Shown here in pieces: positions 1-7,051 of a stretch of 7,152 bases of DNA; position 1 is the stretch's first letter; each line of letters opens with the position of its first letter. The notes beneath the pieces are model-generated. The model made no database searches, was not told the DNA's origin, and saw only the letters and a list, made by a program, of their open reading frames with translations. This DNA is from Desulfobacteraceae bacterium UBA5623 (GTDB taxonomy: Bacteria > Desulfobacterota > DSM-4660 > Desulfatiglandales > Desulfatiglandaceae). The DNA is taken from positions 14,379-21,530 of the forward strand of contig DIKH01000294.1 in assembly GCA_002424495.1 (NCBI GenBank), given 5' to 3'. The position numbers were made by a program, and so were the translations under genes.

Positions 1-30
1 CTGGATGAATTTTCCGGAGAAATTATATGA
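1..30 (+). CDS. Possible 3' end of an upstream gene, partial
   Basis: Reading from base 1 gives nine open codons (LDEFSGEII) and then TGA at 28-30. That TGA overlaps the aroB ATG at 27-29 as ATGA, a common arrangement for translationally coupled genes in an operon. The other two forward frames do not give an equally neat junction: one closes almost at once and the other closes inside aroB. Nine residues cannot be assigned to a family. The call rests only on the junction geometry, and the stretch could instead be untranslated leader. Confidence 0.3.
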   Translation: MDEFSGEII

Positions 31-1055
31 GAACGCTTGATATAAAAGGGGTGACCAGCGTTTCCAAAATTCTTGTTGGTGAACGGCTTGAAAATCTTGC
101 CTCCTATTTACCGGTCCAAAGGCCTGTTGTAATTACTGACACAATGGTAGGAGAACTCTATGAAAATAAATTTCCCGAATGCGATATTATTAAAATACCA
201 ATCGGTGAAAAAATAAAGAACCTTGATACGGTCGAACATGTCTATGAAAAGCTGTTGGGGCTTGAGGCAGATCGTTCGGCCTTTATTGTCGGCATAGGAG
301 GAGGCATTGTTTGCGATATCGCAGGGTATGTCGCCTCAACCTATATGAGGGGTTTAAGGTTCGGATTCGTTTCTTCTACCCTGTTGGCTCAGGTGGATGC
401 CAGCGTTGGAGGGAAAAACGGGGTCAACTTCCACGGATACAAAAACATGATCGGGACCTTCAATCAACCTGAATTTGTCATCTGCGACATGGGACTGTTA
501 AGGACCCTGCCCAAGAGAGAGGTCCTGTGCGGTCTTTCAGAGATCGCAAAACATGCCTTCATTGGCGATGCCGCCATGTGTGACTACCTTGACAGGCATT
601 TTGAGAAGGCGCTAAGACTGGATGAGGAGGTTACAGGCAGGCTCGTCTATGATTCCGTGGTAATAAAATCAGCAATAGTGAACAAAGATGAACGGGAAAA
701 GGGTGAACGGAAGAAACTCAATTTTGGCCATACATTCGGCCATGCGATCGAGAAGACGACGGATGCTTTTCTCCATGGAGAGGCGATTAGCGTTGGCATG
801 GTTGTTGCCGCACAGCTATCGGTTAAAAAAGGTATGTTATTACCTGCCGACTTCAGGAGGATCAAGGGATTGCTTTCCAGCTTGGATCTTCCGATTACCC
901 TCGAAGCAGATAAGAAAAAGATGGTTGACGCCATCAGAAAAGACAAGAAGAGGATGGGCGATGATATTGATTTTGTATTGCTTGAAGGTATTGGTAAGGC
1001 TGTTTTGAGAAAGATCTCTGTCAGGGAATTGGAAGAAGTGGTTTTTGATCTTTAA
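27..1055 (+). CDS. aroB: 3-dehydroquinate synthase (AroB family), somewhat divergent
   Basis: Likely converts DAHP to 3-dehydroquinate, the second step of the cytoplasmic shikimate pathway, using NAD and a divalent metal. The 342 aa are slightly short for the family (E. coli about 362). Visible motifs: GEKIKNLDTVE at 60-70; glycine-rich NAD site GGGIVCDIAG at 91-100; VDASVGGKNGVN at 123-134; KNMIG at 139-143. Family comparison gives metal ligands E172, H235 (in NFGHTFGHAIE) and H250 (in LHGEA), with R228, N232, H239, K130 and K175 also conserved. A KDKK motif at 305-308 and VLLEGIGKA follow, as in true DHQ synthases. Odd points: the usual GGKT is GGKN, the usual P-T-T-L-L is S-S-T-L-L, and the E..K segment reads SEIAKHAFI. 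GGAGA at 16-20 lies 6 nt before the ATG and supports this start. It is separated from tig by a 231-bp gap, so probably belongs to an upstream operon. A different sugar-phosphate cyclase is a less likely alternative. Confidence 0.9.
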   Translation: MRTLDIKGVTSVSKILVGERLENLASYLPVQRPVVITDTMVGELYENKFPECDIIKIPIGEKIKNLDTVEHVYEKLLGLEADRSAFIVGIGGGIVCDIAGYVASTYMRGLRFGFVSSTLLAQVDASVGGKNGVNFHGYKNMIGTFNQPEFVICDMGLLRTLPKREVLCGLSEIAKHAFIGDAAMCDYLDRHFEKALRLDEEVTGRLVYDSVVIKSAIVNKDEREKGERKKLNFGHTFGHAIEKTTDAFLHGEAISVGMVVAAQLSVKKGMLLPADFRRIKGLLSSLDLPITLEADKKKMVDAIRKDKKRMGDDIDFVLLEGIGKAVLRKISVRELEEVVFDL

Positions 1056-1080
1056 TTAAAGTCAGCGCCATTGACTTTAA
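1050..1080. repeat. Overlapping palindromes at the aroB stop codon
   Basis: CTTTAATTAAAG at 1050-1061 is a perfect 12-bp palindrome that includes the aroB TAA. Overlapping it, TTAAAGTCA at 1056-1064 and TGACTTTAA at 1072-1080 form a perfect 9-bp inverted repeat around a 7-nt centre. In RNA this gives a hairpin just after the aroB stop, but the stem is A-T rich and no T-run follows, so it is a poor intrinsic terminator. It could be a weak 3'-end hairpin or a protein-binding palindrome. The symmetry is seen directly; any role is inferred. Confidence 0.5.
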
Positions 1081-1102
1081 CAATAGACACTGATATTTGA
1101 AT

Positions 1103-1159
1103 CCAAACACCTTGTAAGTATAGCTGCCCTTGAATCTGTACAAAAATCCCAAGGTTTGG
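1103..1159. repeat. Imperfect inverted repeat in the aroB-tig gap
   Basis: CCAAA-CA-CCTTG at 1103-1114 matches the complement of CAAGGTTTGG at 1150-1159, giving ten pairs with a two-base bulge and a 35-nt loop. It lies just upstream of the predicted tig promoter -35 at 1165. The large loop makes chance likely; if real, it could be a terminator-like structure for aroB read-through or an operator pair. Confidence 0.2.
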
Positions 1160-1164
1160 TTTCT

Positions 1165-1194
1165 TTGACTTGAATTTAACAAACGGGTTATTAT
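1165..1194 (+). promoter_or_regulatory. Probable sigma70-type promoter of the tig-clpP-clpX-lon cluster
   Basis: TTGACT at 1165-1170 (5 of 6 to TTGACA) and TATTAT at 1189-1194 (5 of 6 to TATAAT) are separated by 18 bp. Transcription would start near 1201, leaving a leader of about 85 nt before the tig ATG at 1287. It sits in the only large gap in the window and faces a tightly packed gene set, which strengthens the call. I did not find a convincing heat-shock (sigma32) promoter pair. Confidence 0.6.
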
Positions 1195-1286
1195 TCTTGA
1201 AAAGGCGGTTCGAGTAGTGCTGCTTTCCGGGTGATTTAGTCTGTACAGGATGTTAATTTTTGGCGTGATATGAAGAGAGGAAAGTT

Positions 1287-2600
1287 ATGAAAACCAGTTT
1301 GGAAGATATCAGTTCCATAAAAAAGAAATTATCTGTTGAGATTGAACCGGAAGATGTTGATCAAAAAATTAATGAGGCATACAGAGAACTGAGTAAAAAG
1401 GCAAGGATCCCGGGTTTCAGACCGGGAAAGGTCCCCAGAAAGATACTCGAGCAGCGATTTGGTGATGATATAGCAGATGATGTGACAAAAAATATTATCG
1501 GTGATTCTTTTCCAAAGGCTGTTGCCGAGGTGGATGTTGTCCCCCTTGGTACGCCCCTTCTTGACAAGGAAACCCTGAAGCAAGGCCAGCCCTTCAGATA
1601 TTCCGCCAGTATGGAGATTCGTCCAAAGTTCGAAGTCAAGGACTATCTTGGACTAGAGATTGAAAAGGAAGGATATAAAATCACTGATGAAGACGTGGCT
1701 GCGAGGGTTGAGCAGATCAGGCAGTCCAACGGAAAACTCCAGTCAATTGACGAAGACAGGCCCATCAAAAATGATGACCATGTGGTTTTGGACTATGAGT
1801 CTTTTGAGGGTGAAGCACCTCTGGACGATATAAAGGCGTCAAATTTTCTCTTAAAAGTTGGCAGCAACAATTTCCATCCTAAATTCGAAGAGGGTCTTAT
1901 TGGTCTCAGGAAACAGGACAATGCAGAGATAAAGGTTGATTTCGAAGATAGTTACTATCATTCAAAATTGGCCGGAAAAAGCGTGAGCTTTAAGGTTAAG
2001 ATAATAGATATCAAGGACATGGTGTTACCGGAACTCAATGATGAATTTGCAAAAAATCTTGGGGCTGACTTTAGTAACATGGAGGACTTGAAAGTTAAGG
2101 TCAGAGAGTCTCTTGCCAACCAGGAAGAAAGAAGGATCGAAAAACAGATGAAAGACATGCTCCTTAAAAAAATTACTGACAGCGTGGATTTCGAGATCCC
2201 TCAAGTCCTGATTGAATCTGAGCTTGATTATACAGTTGAAAACTATAAGCAAAACCTTGCATGGAGTGGTTCAAGCCTTGAACAGACCGGGATTACAGAA
2301 GAAAAACTTAGAAATGATATGAGACCTGCTACAGAGCGACGGGTAAGAGAAATGCTCGTCCTTGAAGAAATTGCGCAACAGGATAAAATTACAGTAAATG
2401 ACGAGGACCTGGAAAACAGGTTCAAAGAACTGGCGGCAGGTATGGGACAGTCGCCCCGGATAGTCCGTCAATATTATGAGGCAAAGGACCTTATGGACTC
2501 TCTCAGGTATAAATTGACAGAGGAAAAAACATTGAATTACCTGATTAAGAATGCTAGGGTTCTTCCAGTGGAACGCGAATTGCAAGCAGTAACCGGTTAG
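1287..2600 (+). CDS. tig: Trigger factor, ribosome-associated chaperone and prolyl isomerase
   Basis: Binds near the ribosome exit tunnel and shields nascent chains; the family also has peptidyl-prolyl isomerase activity. The 437 aa match the family length (E. coli 432). Domains in order: N-terminal ribosome-binding domain at about 1-120 with the signature loop GFRPGKVP at 43-50; FKBP-like isomerase domain at about 155-245; helical C-terminal chaperone domain at about 250-430, introduced by LPELNDEFAKNLG. In the isomerase domain the segment that is IPGFEDGI in E. coli reads HPKFEEGL at 197-204, so the pocket Ile and Gly are replaced and catalysis may be weak. The start is supported by AGAGG at 1276-1280, 6 nt before the ATG, and by the N-terminal alignment. 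It is the first gene of the cluster, downstream of the promoter at 1165-1194, and its stop overlaps the clpP ribosome binding site. Confidence 0.97.
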   Translation: MKTSLEDISSIKKKLSVEIEPEDVDQKINEAYRELSKKARIPGFRPGKVPRKILEQRFGDDIADDVTKNIIGDSFPKAVAEVDVVPLGTPLLDKETLKQGQPFRYSASMEIRPKFEVKDYLGLEIEKEGYKITDEDVAARVEQIRQSNGKLQSIDEDRPIKNDDHVVLDYESFEGEAPLDDIKASNFLLKVGSNNFHPKFEEGLIGLRKQDNAEIKVDFEDSYYHSKLAGKSVSFKVKIIDIKDMVLPELNDEFAKNLGADFSNMEDLKVKVRESLANQEERRIEKQMKDMLLKKITDSVDFEIPQVLIESELDYTVENYKQNLAWSGSSLEQTGITEEKLRNDMRPATERRVREMLVLEEIAQQDKITVNDEDLENRFKELAAGMGQSPRIVRQYYEAKDLMDSLRYKLTEEKTLNYLIKNARVLPVERELQAVTG

Positions 2601-2604
2601 GAGG
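2599..2604 (+). promoter_or_regulatory. clpP Shine-Dalgarno, overlapping the tig stop, with long spacing
   Basis: A perfect AGGAGG shares bases with the tig TAG stop at 2598-2600, so ribosomes finishing tig uncover or re-use it. The spacing to the clpP ATG at 2620 is 15 nt, well above the usual 5-9. The frame upstream of the ATG has no ATG, GTG or TTG closer to the motif; the only near alternative is ATT at 2617. Confidence 0.6.
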
Positions 2605-2619
2605 ATAAGACTAGATATT

Positions 2620-3228
2620 ATGCTGATACCAATAGTCATTGAGCAGTCGAGTCGTGGCGAACGAGCCTATGACATATATTCCAGGCTCCTTAAGGACCGG
2701 ATTATATTTTTGGGAGATGTTATTGATGACCCGGTAGCCAATATTGTCATTGCACAGATGCTCTTTCTTGAATCAGAAGACCCTGACAAGGATATAAATA
2801 TCTATATAAATTCACCGGGAGGGGCAGTGACTGCCGGGTTGGCTATTTATGATACCATGCAATACATAAAACCGGATATCATAACAATATGCATGGGACA
2901 AAACACCAGCATGGCGGCAGTGCTCCTGGCGGCAGGGACAAAAGGAAAACGCTATGCGCTTCCCCATTCAAGGATTATGATTCATCAGCCCCTTGGCGGC
3001 GCCCAGGGGCAGGCCACCGATATTGACATCCAGGCAAAGGAGATTCTCAAGGTTCGTGAATCTCTGAACAAGATCCTTGCCGAGCATACCGGCCAGCCTT
3101 TGGAGAAGATAGCCCGCGATACTGAGCGGGATTACTTCATGACTGCTGAGGAGTCGAAACAATACGGGATTGTTGATAGAATTATCACAACCAGAGAAAT
3201 GCAAGACCAGATAACCAAAAAAAGTTAG
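2620..3228 (+). CDS. clpP: ATP-dependent Clp protease proteolytic subunit ClpP
   Basis: Serine peptidase that forms the two-ring, 14-subunit chamber fed by ClpX (and ClpA/ClpC types elsewhere). The 202 aa include the full catalytic triad S97, H122 and D171, which coincides with mature E. coli numbering. The protein begins MLIPIVIEQSSRGERAYDIY, aligning directly with the mature N-terminus, so there is no E. coli-like propeptide; this also supports the ATG chosen. Other conserved elements are YINSPGG at 62-68 (oxyanion region), MIHQPLGGAQGQATDI at 120-135 and the ERD segment at 169-171. Odd: the serine motif, usually G-Q-A-A-S-M-G-A, is G-Q-N-T-S-M-A-A at 93-100. It lies 19 nt after tig and 14 nt before clpX, its partner, so they are probably co-transcribed. 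Confidence 0.97.
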   Translation: MLIPIVIEQSSRGERAYDIYSRLLKDRIIFLGDVIDDPVANIVIAQMLFLESEDPDKDINIYINSPGGAVTAGLAIYDTMQYIKPDIITICMGQNTSMAAVLLAAGTKGKRYALPHSRIMIHQPLGGAQGQATDIDIQAKEILKVRESLNKILAEHTGQPLEKIARDTERDYFMTAEESKQYGIVDRIITTREMQDQITKKS

Positions 3229-3242
3229 AAAGGTAATGGGCT

Positions 3243-4493
3243 ATGTCAAAAAACAATGACCGCGGTGATGATCTGCTGTGCTCTTTTTGCGGAAAGAGCC
3301 AGGAAGAGGTGAAAAAACTCATTGCAGGTCCGTCAGTCTATATATGTGACGAATGTATTCAACTATGTAACGAGATAATAGATGAAGAATACAATCGTGA
3401 GAGGGCGGAAGAGAAGTCTGACGGGCTGCTGAAACCCGCTGAAATGAAGTCATTGCTGGATCAGTACGTGGTTGAACAGGATCTGGCCAAGAAGATACTG
3501 TCAGTGGCTGTCCACAACCACTATAAACGGATCAGCACCAAGGTTGACATGGAAGGCGTCGAAATCGAAAAGAGTAACATCCTTTTGATCGGGCCAACCG
3601 GTTCAGGAAAGACACTGCTGGCCCAGACCCTTGCGAGGATACTCAAAGTCCCGTTTACAATCGCCGATGCCACAACACTGACAGAGGCAGGCTATGTCGG
3701 TGAAGACGTGGAAAATATAATCCTTAATCTGGTGCAGATGGCGGACTATGATGTGGAGGCTGCATGCAAGGGGATTGTGTATATTGATGAGATTGACAAG
3801 ATCGCCCGCAAGACCGACAGCCCTTCAATCACCCGTGATGTCTCAGGAGAGGGAGTGCAGCAGGCCCTCCTAAAGATCATAGAAGGCACTATGGCCAATG
3901 TCCCGCCAAAGGGAGGAAGAAAACACCCTCAGCAGGATTTTGTAAAGGTTAACACCCAGAATATCCTTTTCATTTGTGGCGGCACCTTTAACGGCCTTGA
4001 CAAAATAATCAGAAACAGGATCGGCGGCAAGACCTTGGGATTTGAGGCGGATATCAAGGGAAAGGATAGTATTGATATAAACGAGGTCATGGCCCTTGTT
4101 CAGCCCGAAGACCTTATCAAGTTCGGTATGATCCCTGAATTTATCGGCAGGATTCCCATATTGGCGACTCTCGATGAATTGAGTCTTGACGCCCTTGTCA
4201 GGATACTGAAAGAGCCCAAAAACGCACTGATTAAACAGTACAAAAAGCTGTTTGAATTGGAGGATGTCCGCCTGAAGTTCACAGATGAGGCCCTGCTGGT
4301 TATAGCCAAGAACGCCATTCAGCGTAAGTCCGGAGCCAGGGGGCTTAGGGCTATTCTTGAATCGGTCATGCTGAATATTATGTACGATATTCCATCGTCT
4401 TCCGGAATCCGCGAGTGTGTAATCGGAGAGGACGTTATACTTAAGGGTGAATCACCACTGTTGATTTATGAAAACCAGGTAGAGTACGGATAA
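3243..4493 (+). CDS. clpX: ATP-dependent Clp protease ATP-binding subunit ClpX
   Basis: Hexameric AAA+ unfoldase that recognises substrates, pulls them through its pore and passes them to ClpP. The 416 aa are of normal length. An N-terminal zinc-binding domain has C13, C16, C35 and C38 (CSFC and CDEC). The AAA+ module has Walker A GPTGSGKT at 117-124, pore-1 loop GYVGED at 150-155, Walker B VYIDEID at 179-185, the RKH pore loop at 226-228 and the sensor-2 region GARGLR at 364-369. The ClpP-docking loop, IGF in E. coli, is LGF at 265-267, a conservative change that keeps Gly-Phe. GMIPEFIGR at 295-303 is typical of the family. AAAGG at 3229-3233 begins right after the clpP stop, 9 nt before the ATG. 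The neighbouring clpP supplies the matching peptidase, and lon follows after 4 nt. Confidence 0.98.
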   Translation: MSKNNDRGDDLLCSFCGKSQEEVKKLIAGPSVYICDECIQLCNEIIDEEYNRERAEEKSDGLLKPAEMKSLLDQYVVEQDLAKKILSVAVHNHYKRISTKVDMEGVEIEKSNILLIGPTGSGKTLLAQTLARILKVPFTIADATTLTEAGYVGEDVENIILNLVQMADYDVEAACKGIVYIDEIDKIARKTDSPSITRDVSGEGVQQALLKIIEGTMANVPPKGGRKHPQQDFVKVNTQNILFICGGTFNGLDKIIRNRIGGKTLGFEADIKGKDSIDINEVMALVQPEDLIKFGMIPEFIGRIPILATLDELSLDALVRILKEPKNALIKQYKKLFELEDVRLKFTDEALLVIAKNAIQRKSGARGLRAILESVMLNIMYDIPSSSGIRECVIGEDVILKGESPLLIYENQVEYG

Positions 4494-4497
4494 AAAT

Positions 4498-6954
4498 ATG
4501 TTTAATTCGTTAAAAAAAGATCCGCATGATTTAACCAATGAAGAAAGATATTACTATCCTCTGCTCCCGCTGAGGGATGTGGTTGTTTTTCCAAATATGG
4601 TAGTGCCCCTCTTTGTCGGAAGGGAAAAGTCCATCAAGGCGCTTGAGTATTCCATGTCGCACCAAAAGGAGATATTCCTTGCGGCACAAAAGGATGCCAA
4701 GGTTGATGACCCTTCTCCCCTGGACATATATTTGGTTGGAACACTCGGCACTGTGCTTCAGTTACTCAAGCTTCCCGACGGCACGGTAAAGGCGCTTATT
4801 GAAGGGAAGGAAAGGGGAAGGATCGAGAATTTCGTTGATAAACAGGAATTTTTCATGGTCGAGGTCAGCAAGCTCAAGAGCAGCTATGATGCCAATCTTG
4901 AGACCAGGGCAATTATGCGGAGCATCAGCGCCAGCTTCGAAGAGTATGCCAAACTGAACGAAAAGATCAGTCAGGAAATTGTCTCTGCTGTAACCTCCAT
5001 TGAGGACCCGGTCCGTCAGGCCGATACGGTTGCAGGGTATCTGACGATGAAGGGGACTGAAAAACAAAAGCTCCTCGAGCTTGAAGACCTGAATCAGCGC
5101 CTTGAGGGTATTTACGCAAAGCTTGTGGGCGAGATAGACATCCTTAAGCTTGAGCAACGTCTGAGGAAAAGGGTCAAGAAGCAGATGGAAAAGACCCAAA
5201 AGGACTATTATCTCAATGAGCAGATGCGGGCGATTCACAAGGAGATGGGCACACAGGACAGCCACAAGGCAGAGCTTGACGAACTGGAAAAGAAGATCAA
5301 GCAGAAAAAGCTGTCCAAGGAGGCCAACGCCCGGGTCAGGCAGGAGTTTAAGAAACTGAAGATGATGTCCCCTATGTCTGCTGAGGCGACGGTCGTGCGA
5401 AACTATATTGACTGGATAATCTCTCTGCCCTGGCATGACAAGACAAGAGTGAAGCTGGACATTAAAGAGGCCGAAGACATCCTTGATCAAGATCATTACG
5501 GCCTGGAAAAACCAAAAGAGCGAATACTGGAATACCTGGCTGTCCAGAGCCTTACAAAGAAAATAAAAGGCCCCATACTTTGTCTGGTCGGACCTCCCGG
5601 GGTGGGCAAGACCTCTCTGGCAAAATCGGTCGCCAGGGCTACAGGACGGAATTTCATACGTCTTTCTCTTGGGGGTGTCAGGGATGAGGCGGAAATCAGG
5701 GGACACAGAAGGACATACATAGGTGCACTGCCCGGAAAAATTATACAATTTCTCAAAAAGGCCAAATCCAATAATCCGGTTTTTTGCCTTGATGAAGTGG
5801 ACAAGATGAGTACGGACTTCAGGGGAGATCCCTCTGCAGCGCTGCTGGAAGTCCTGGATCCGGAACAGAATTTTGCATTTAATGACCATTACCTGGATCT
5901 GGATTATGATCTTTCGGATGTGTTCTTTATCACCACGGCGAACAACCTGCATAACATTCCTCTGCCTCTTCAGGACAGGATGGAGATTATCAGGCTTCCC
6001 GGGTATACGGAACTGGAAAAACTCAATATCGCAAAACAGTTTCTTGTTAAAAAGCAGGTAAATGAAAACGGCCTCAAACTTGAAAATATCTCTTTTTCTG
6101 ATACTGCTATCCTGAATATAATCAGAAACTACACCAGAGAGGCTGGTGTCAGGAATCTCGAACGGGAAATCTCCTCGATATGCAGAAAGGTTGCAAGAGA
6201 GGTGGTCAAGTGCGGTGAAGATTCAAAAATTTCTGTAACGGCCCAGTCAATCAACAAGTATCTTGGCGTTACCAAATACCGTTATGGACGTGCAGAAGAA
6301 AAGGATTTGATCGGTGTTGCCACCGGTCTTGCATGGACTGAATTTGGAGGGGAACTACTCCAGACCGAGACAACCATAATGCCCGGCAAAGGGAACCTGT
6401 CTCTTACTGGGAAACTGGGAGAGGTAATGCAGGAATCTGCCAAGGCAGCTATAAGCTATGTGCGGTCACGGGCAAGACAGTTAAAGCTTCCTGATAATTT
6501 TTATGAGAAGGTTGATATCCATGTACATGTGCCTGAAGGGGCAATTCCAAAGGACGGTCCTTCAGCCGGCATCACCATTGCGACAACAATAATTTCGGCC
6601 TTGCTGAGAAAGCCAGTAAATCGTGACATTGCCATGACAGGTGAGATAACTTTGCGTGGGACAGTACTTCCTATTGGAGGGCTAAAAGAGAAGATCCTTG
6701 CCGCCCATCGCGGGATGATATCCAAGGTTCTCATTCCCTTGCAAAACAAGAAAGATATTGATGAGATACCAAATAAAATTCTAAAAAAGGTTGAACTTAT
6801 CCTGGTTGATAATATGGATGAGGTGCTTAAGAATGCCCTTGTTCTTGAGGAAGGAGAAGAGCTTTTTGCGCCGGAAGAAGAATGCCGGACCTTTTCCATC
6901 AAGGATCTGATGCAGGGCGAAGGTGCTGTTGCGCCCGCAGTGACTGCTCATTGA
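4498..6954 (+). CDS. lon: ATP-dependent protease Lon (LonA type)
   Basis: Cytoplasmic hexameric AAA+ protease that degrades misfolded and short-lived regulatory proteins in a single polypeptide. The 818 aa are slightly longer than E. coli Lon (784), partly from a hydrophilic N-terminal lead and a C-terminal tail of about 30 residues. The N-terminal substrate-binding domain begins at PLLPLRDVVVFPNMVVPL (21-38). A charged, probably coiled-coil segment spans about 190-285. The AAA+ domain has Walker A GPPGVGKT at 365-372, Walker B VFCLDEVD at 428-435, RTYIGALPG at 405-413 and the probable arginine finger R494 (LQDRMEII). The protease domain has PKDGPSAG with catalytic S689, and GGLKEK with K732, 43 residues on as in E. 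coli S679/K722. No transmembrane segment is present, so it is not LonB of archaeal type. The ATG lies 4 nt after the clpX stop with only a weak GGA (4488-4490), so translation is probably coupled to clpX. Confidence 0.98.
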   Translation: MFNSLKKDPHDLTNEERYYYPLLPLRDVVVFPNMVVPLFVGREKSIKALEYSMSHQKEIFLAAQKDAKVDDPSPLDIYLVGTLGTVLQLLKLPDGTVKALIEGKERGRIENFVDKQEFFMVEVSKLKSSYDANLETRAIMRSISASFEEYAKLNEKISQEIVSAVTSIEDPVRQADTVAGYLTMKGTEKQKLLELEDLNQRLEGIYAKLVGEIDILKLEQRLRKRVKKQMEKTQKDYYLNEQMRAIHKEMGTQDSHKAELDELEKKIKQKKLSKEANARVRQEFKKLKMMSPMSAEATVVRNYIDWIISLPWHDKTRVKLDIKEAEDILDQDHYGLEKPKERILEYLAVQSLTKKIKGPILCLVGPPGVGKTSLAKSVARATGRNFIRLSLGGVRDEAEIRGHRRTYIGALPGKIIQFLKKAKSNNPVFCLDEVDKMSTDFRGDPSAALLEVLDPEQNFAFNDHYLDLDYDLSDVFFITTANNLHNIPLPLQDRMEIIRLPGYTELEKLNIAKQFLVKKQVNENGLKLENISFSDTAILNIIRNYTREAGVRNLEREISSICRKVAREVVKCGEDSKISVTAQSINKYLGVTKYRYGRAEEKDLIGVATGLAWTEFGGELLQTETTIMPGKGNLSLTGKLGEVMQESAKAAISYVRSRARQLKLPDNFYEKVDIHVHVPEGAIPKDGPSAGITIATTIISALLRKPVNRDIAMTGEITLRGTVLPIGGLKEKILAAHRGMISKVLIPLQNKKDIDEIPNKILKKVELILVDNMDEVLKNALVLEEGEELFAPEEECRTFSIKDLMQGEGAVAPAVTAH

Positions 6955-7008
6955 AAGGGCAGGGCTAAAAAGTCTCTTAAATTTATAGTTTGTTTGTTGC
7001 AAATAATG

Positions 7009-7041
7009 TTGACAGATATAGATAAACTTGTTACCTATGCA
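7009..7041 (+). promoter_or_regulatory. Possible promoter of the tRNA genes
   Basis: A perfect -35 TTGACA lies at 7009-7014 in the 97-bp gap after lon. The -10 is poor: TACCTA at 7032-7037 has ideal 17-bp spacing but few matches, and TATGCA at 7036-7041 is a little better but at 21 bp. Either would start transcription a few bases before the tRNA at 7052. With no clear terminator after lon, read-through from the cluster is also possible. Confidence 0.4.
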
Positions 7042-7051
7042 ATTTTCAATT

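Noticed and set aside
688..1008. Second forward open frame of 106 codons inside aroB
   Set aside because: It overlaps the conserved C-terminal half of aroB, including the metal-binding motifs, in another frame and has no recognisable motif.
1196..1240. CTTGAAA at 1196-1202 as a sigma32-type -35 element for a heat-shock promoter
   Set aside because: No CCCATNT-like -10 follows at the required distance, and the site falls at the start of the leader made by the better sigma70-type promoter.
4355..4395. TTGAAT and TATTAT inside the end of clpX as an internal promoter for lon
   Set aside because: The spacing of about 13 bp is too short, and other -10 candidates nearby match poorly.
4762..5952. 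Long open frame of 396 codons on the - strand, antisense to lon
   Set aside because: It lies wholly inside a well-conserved lon coding sequence, shows no recognisable domain, has a composition expected from the reverse of lon codons, and has no supporting promoter or operon context.
6925..6975. GCCC/GGGC and GCAG/CTGC pairings at the end of lon as an intrinsic terminator
   Set aside because: The stems are only four base pairs and are followed by an A-rich stretch, not a T-run.
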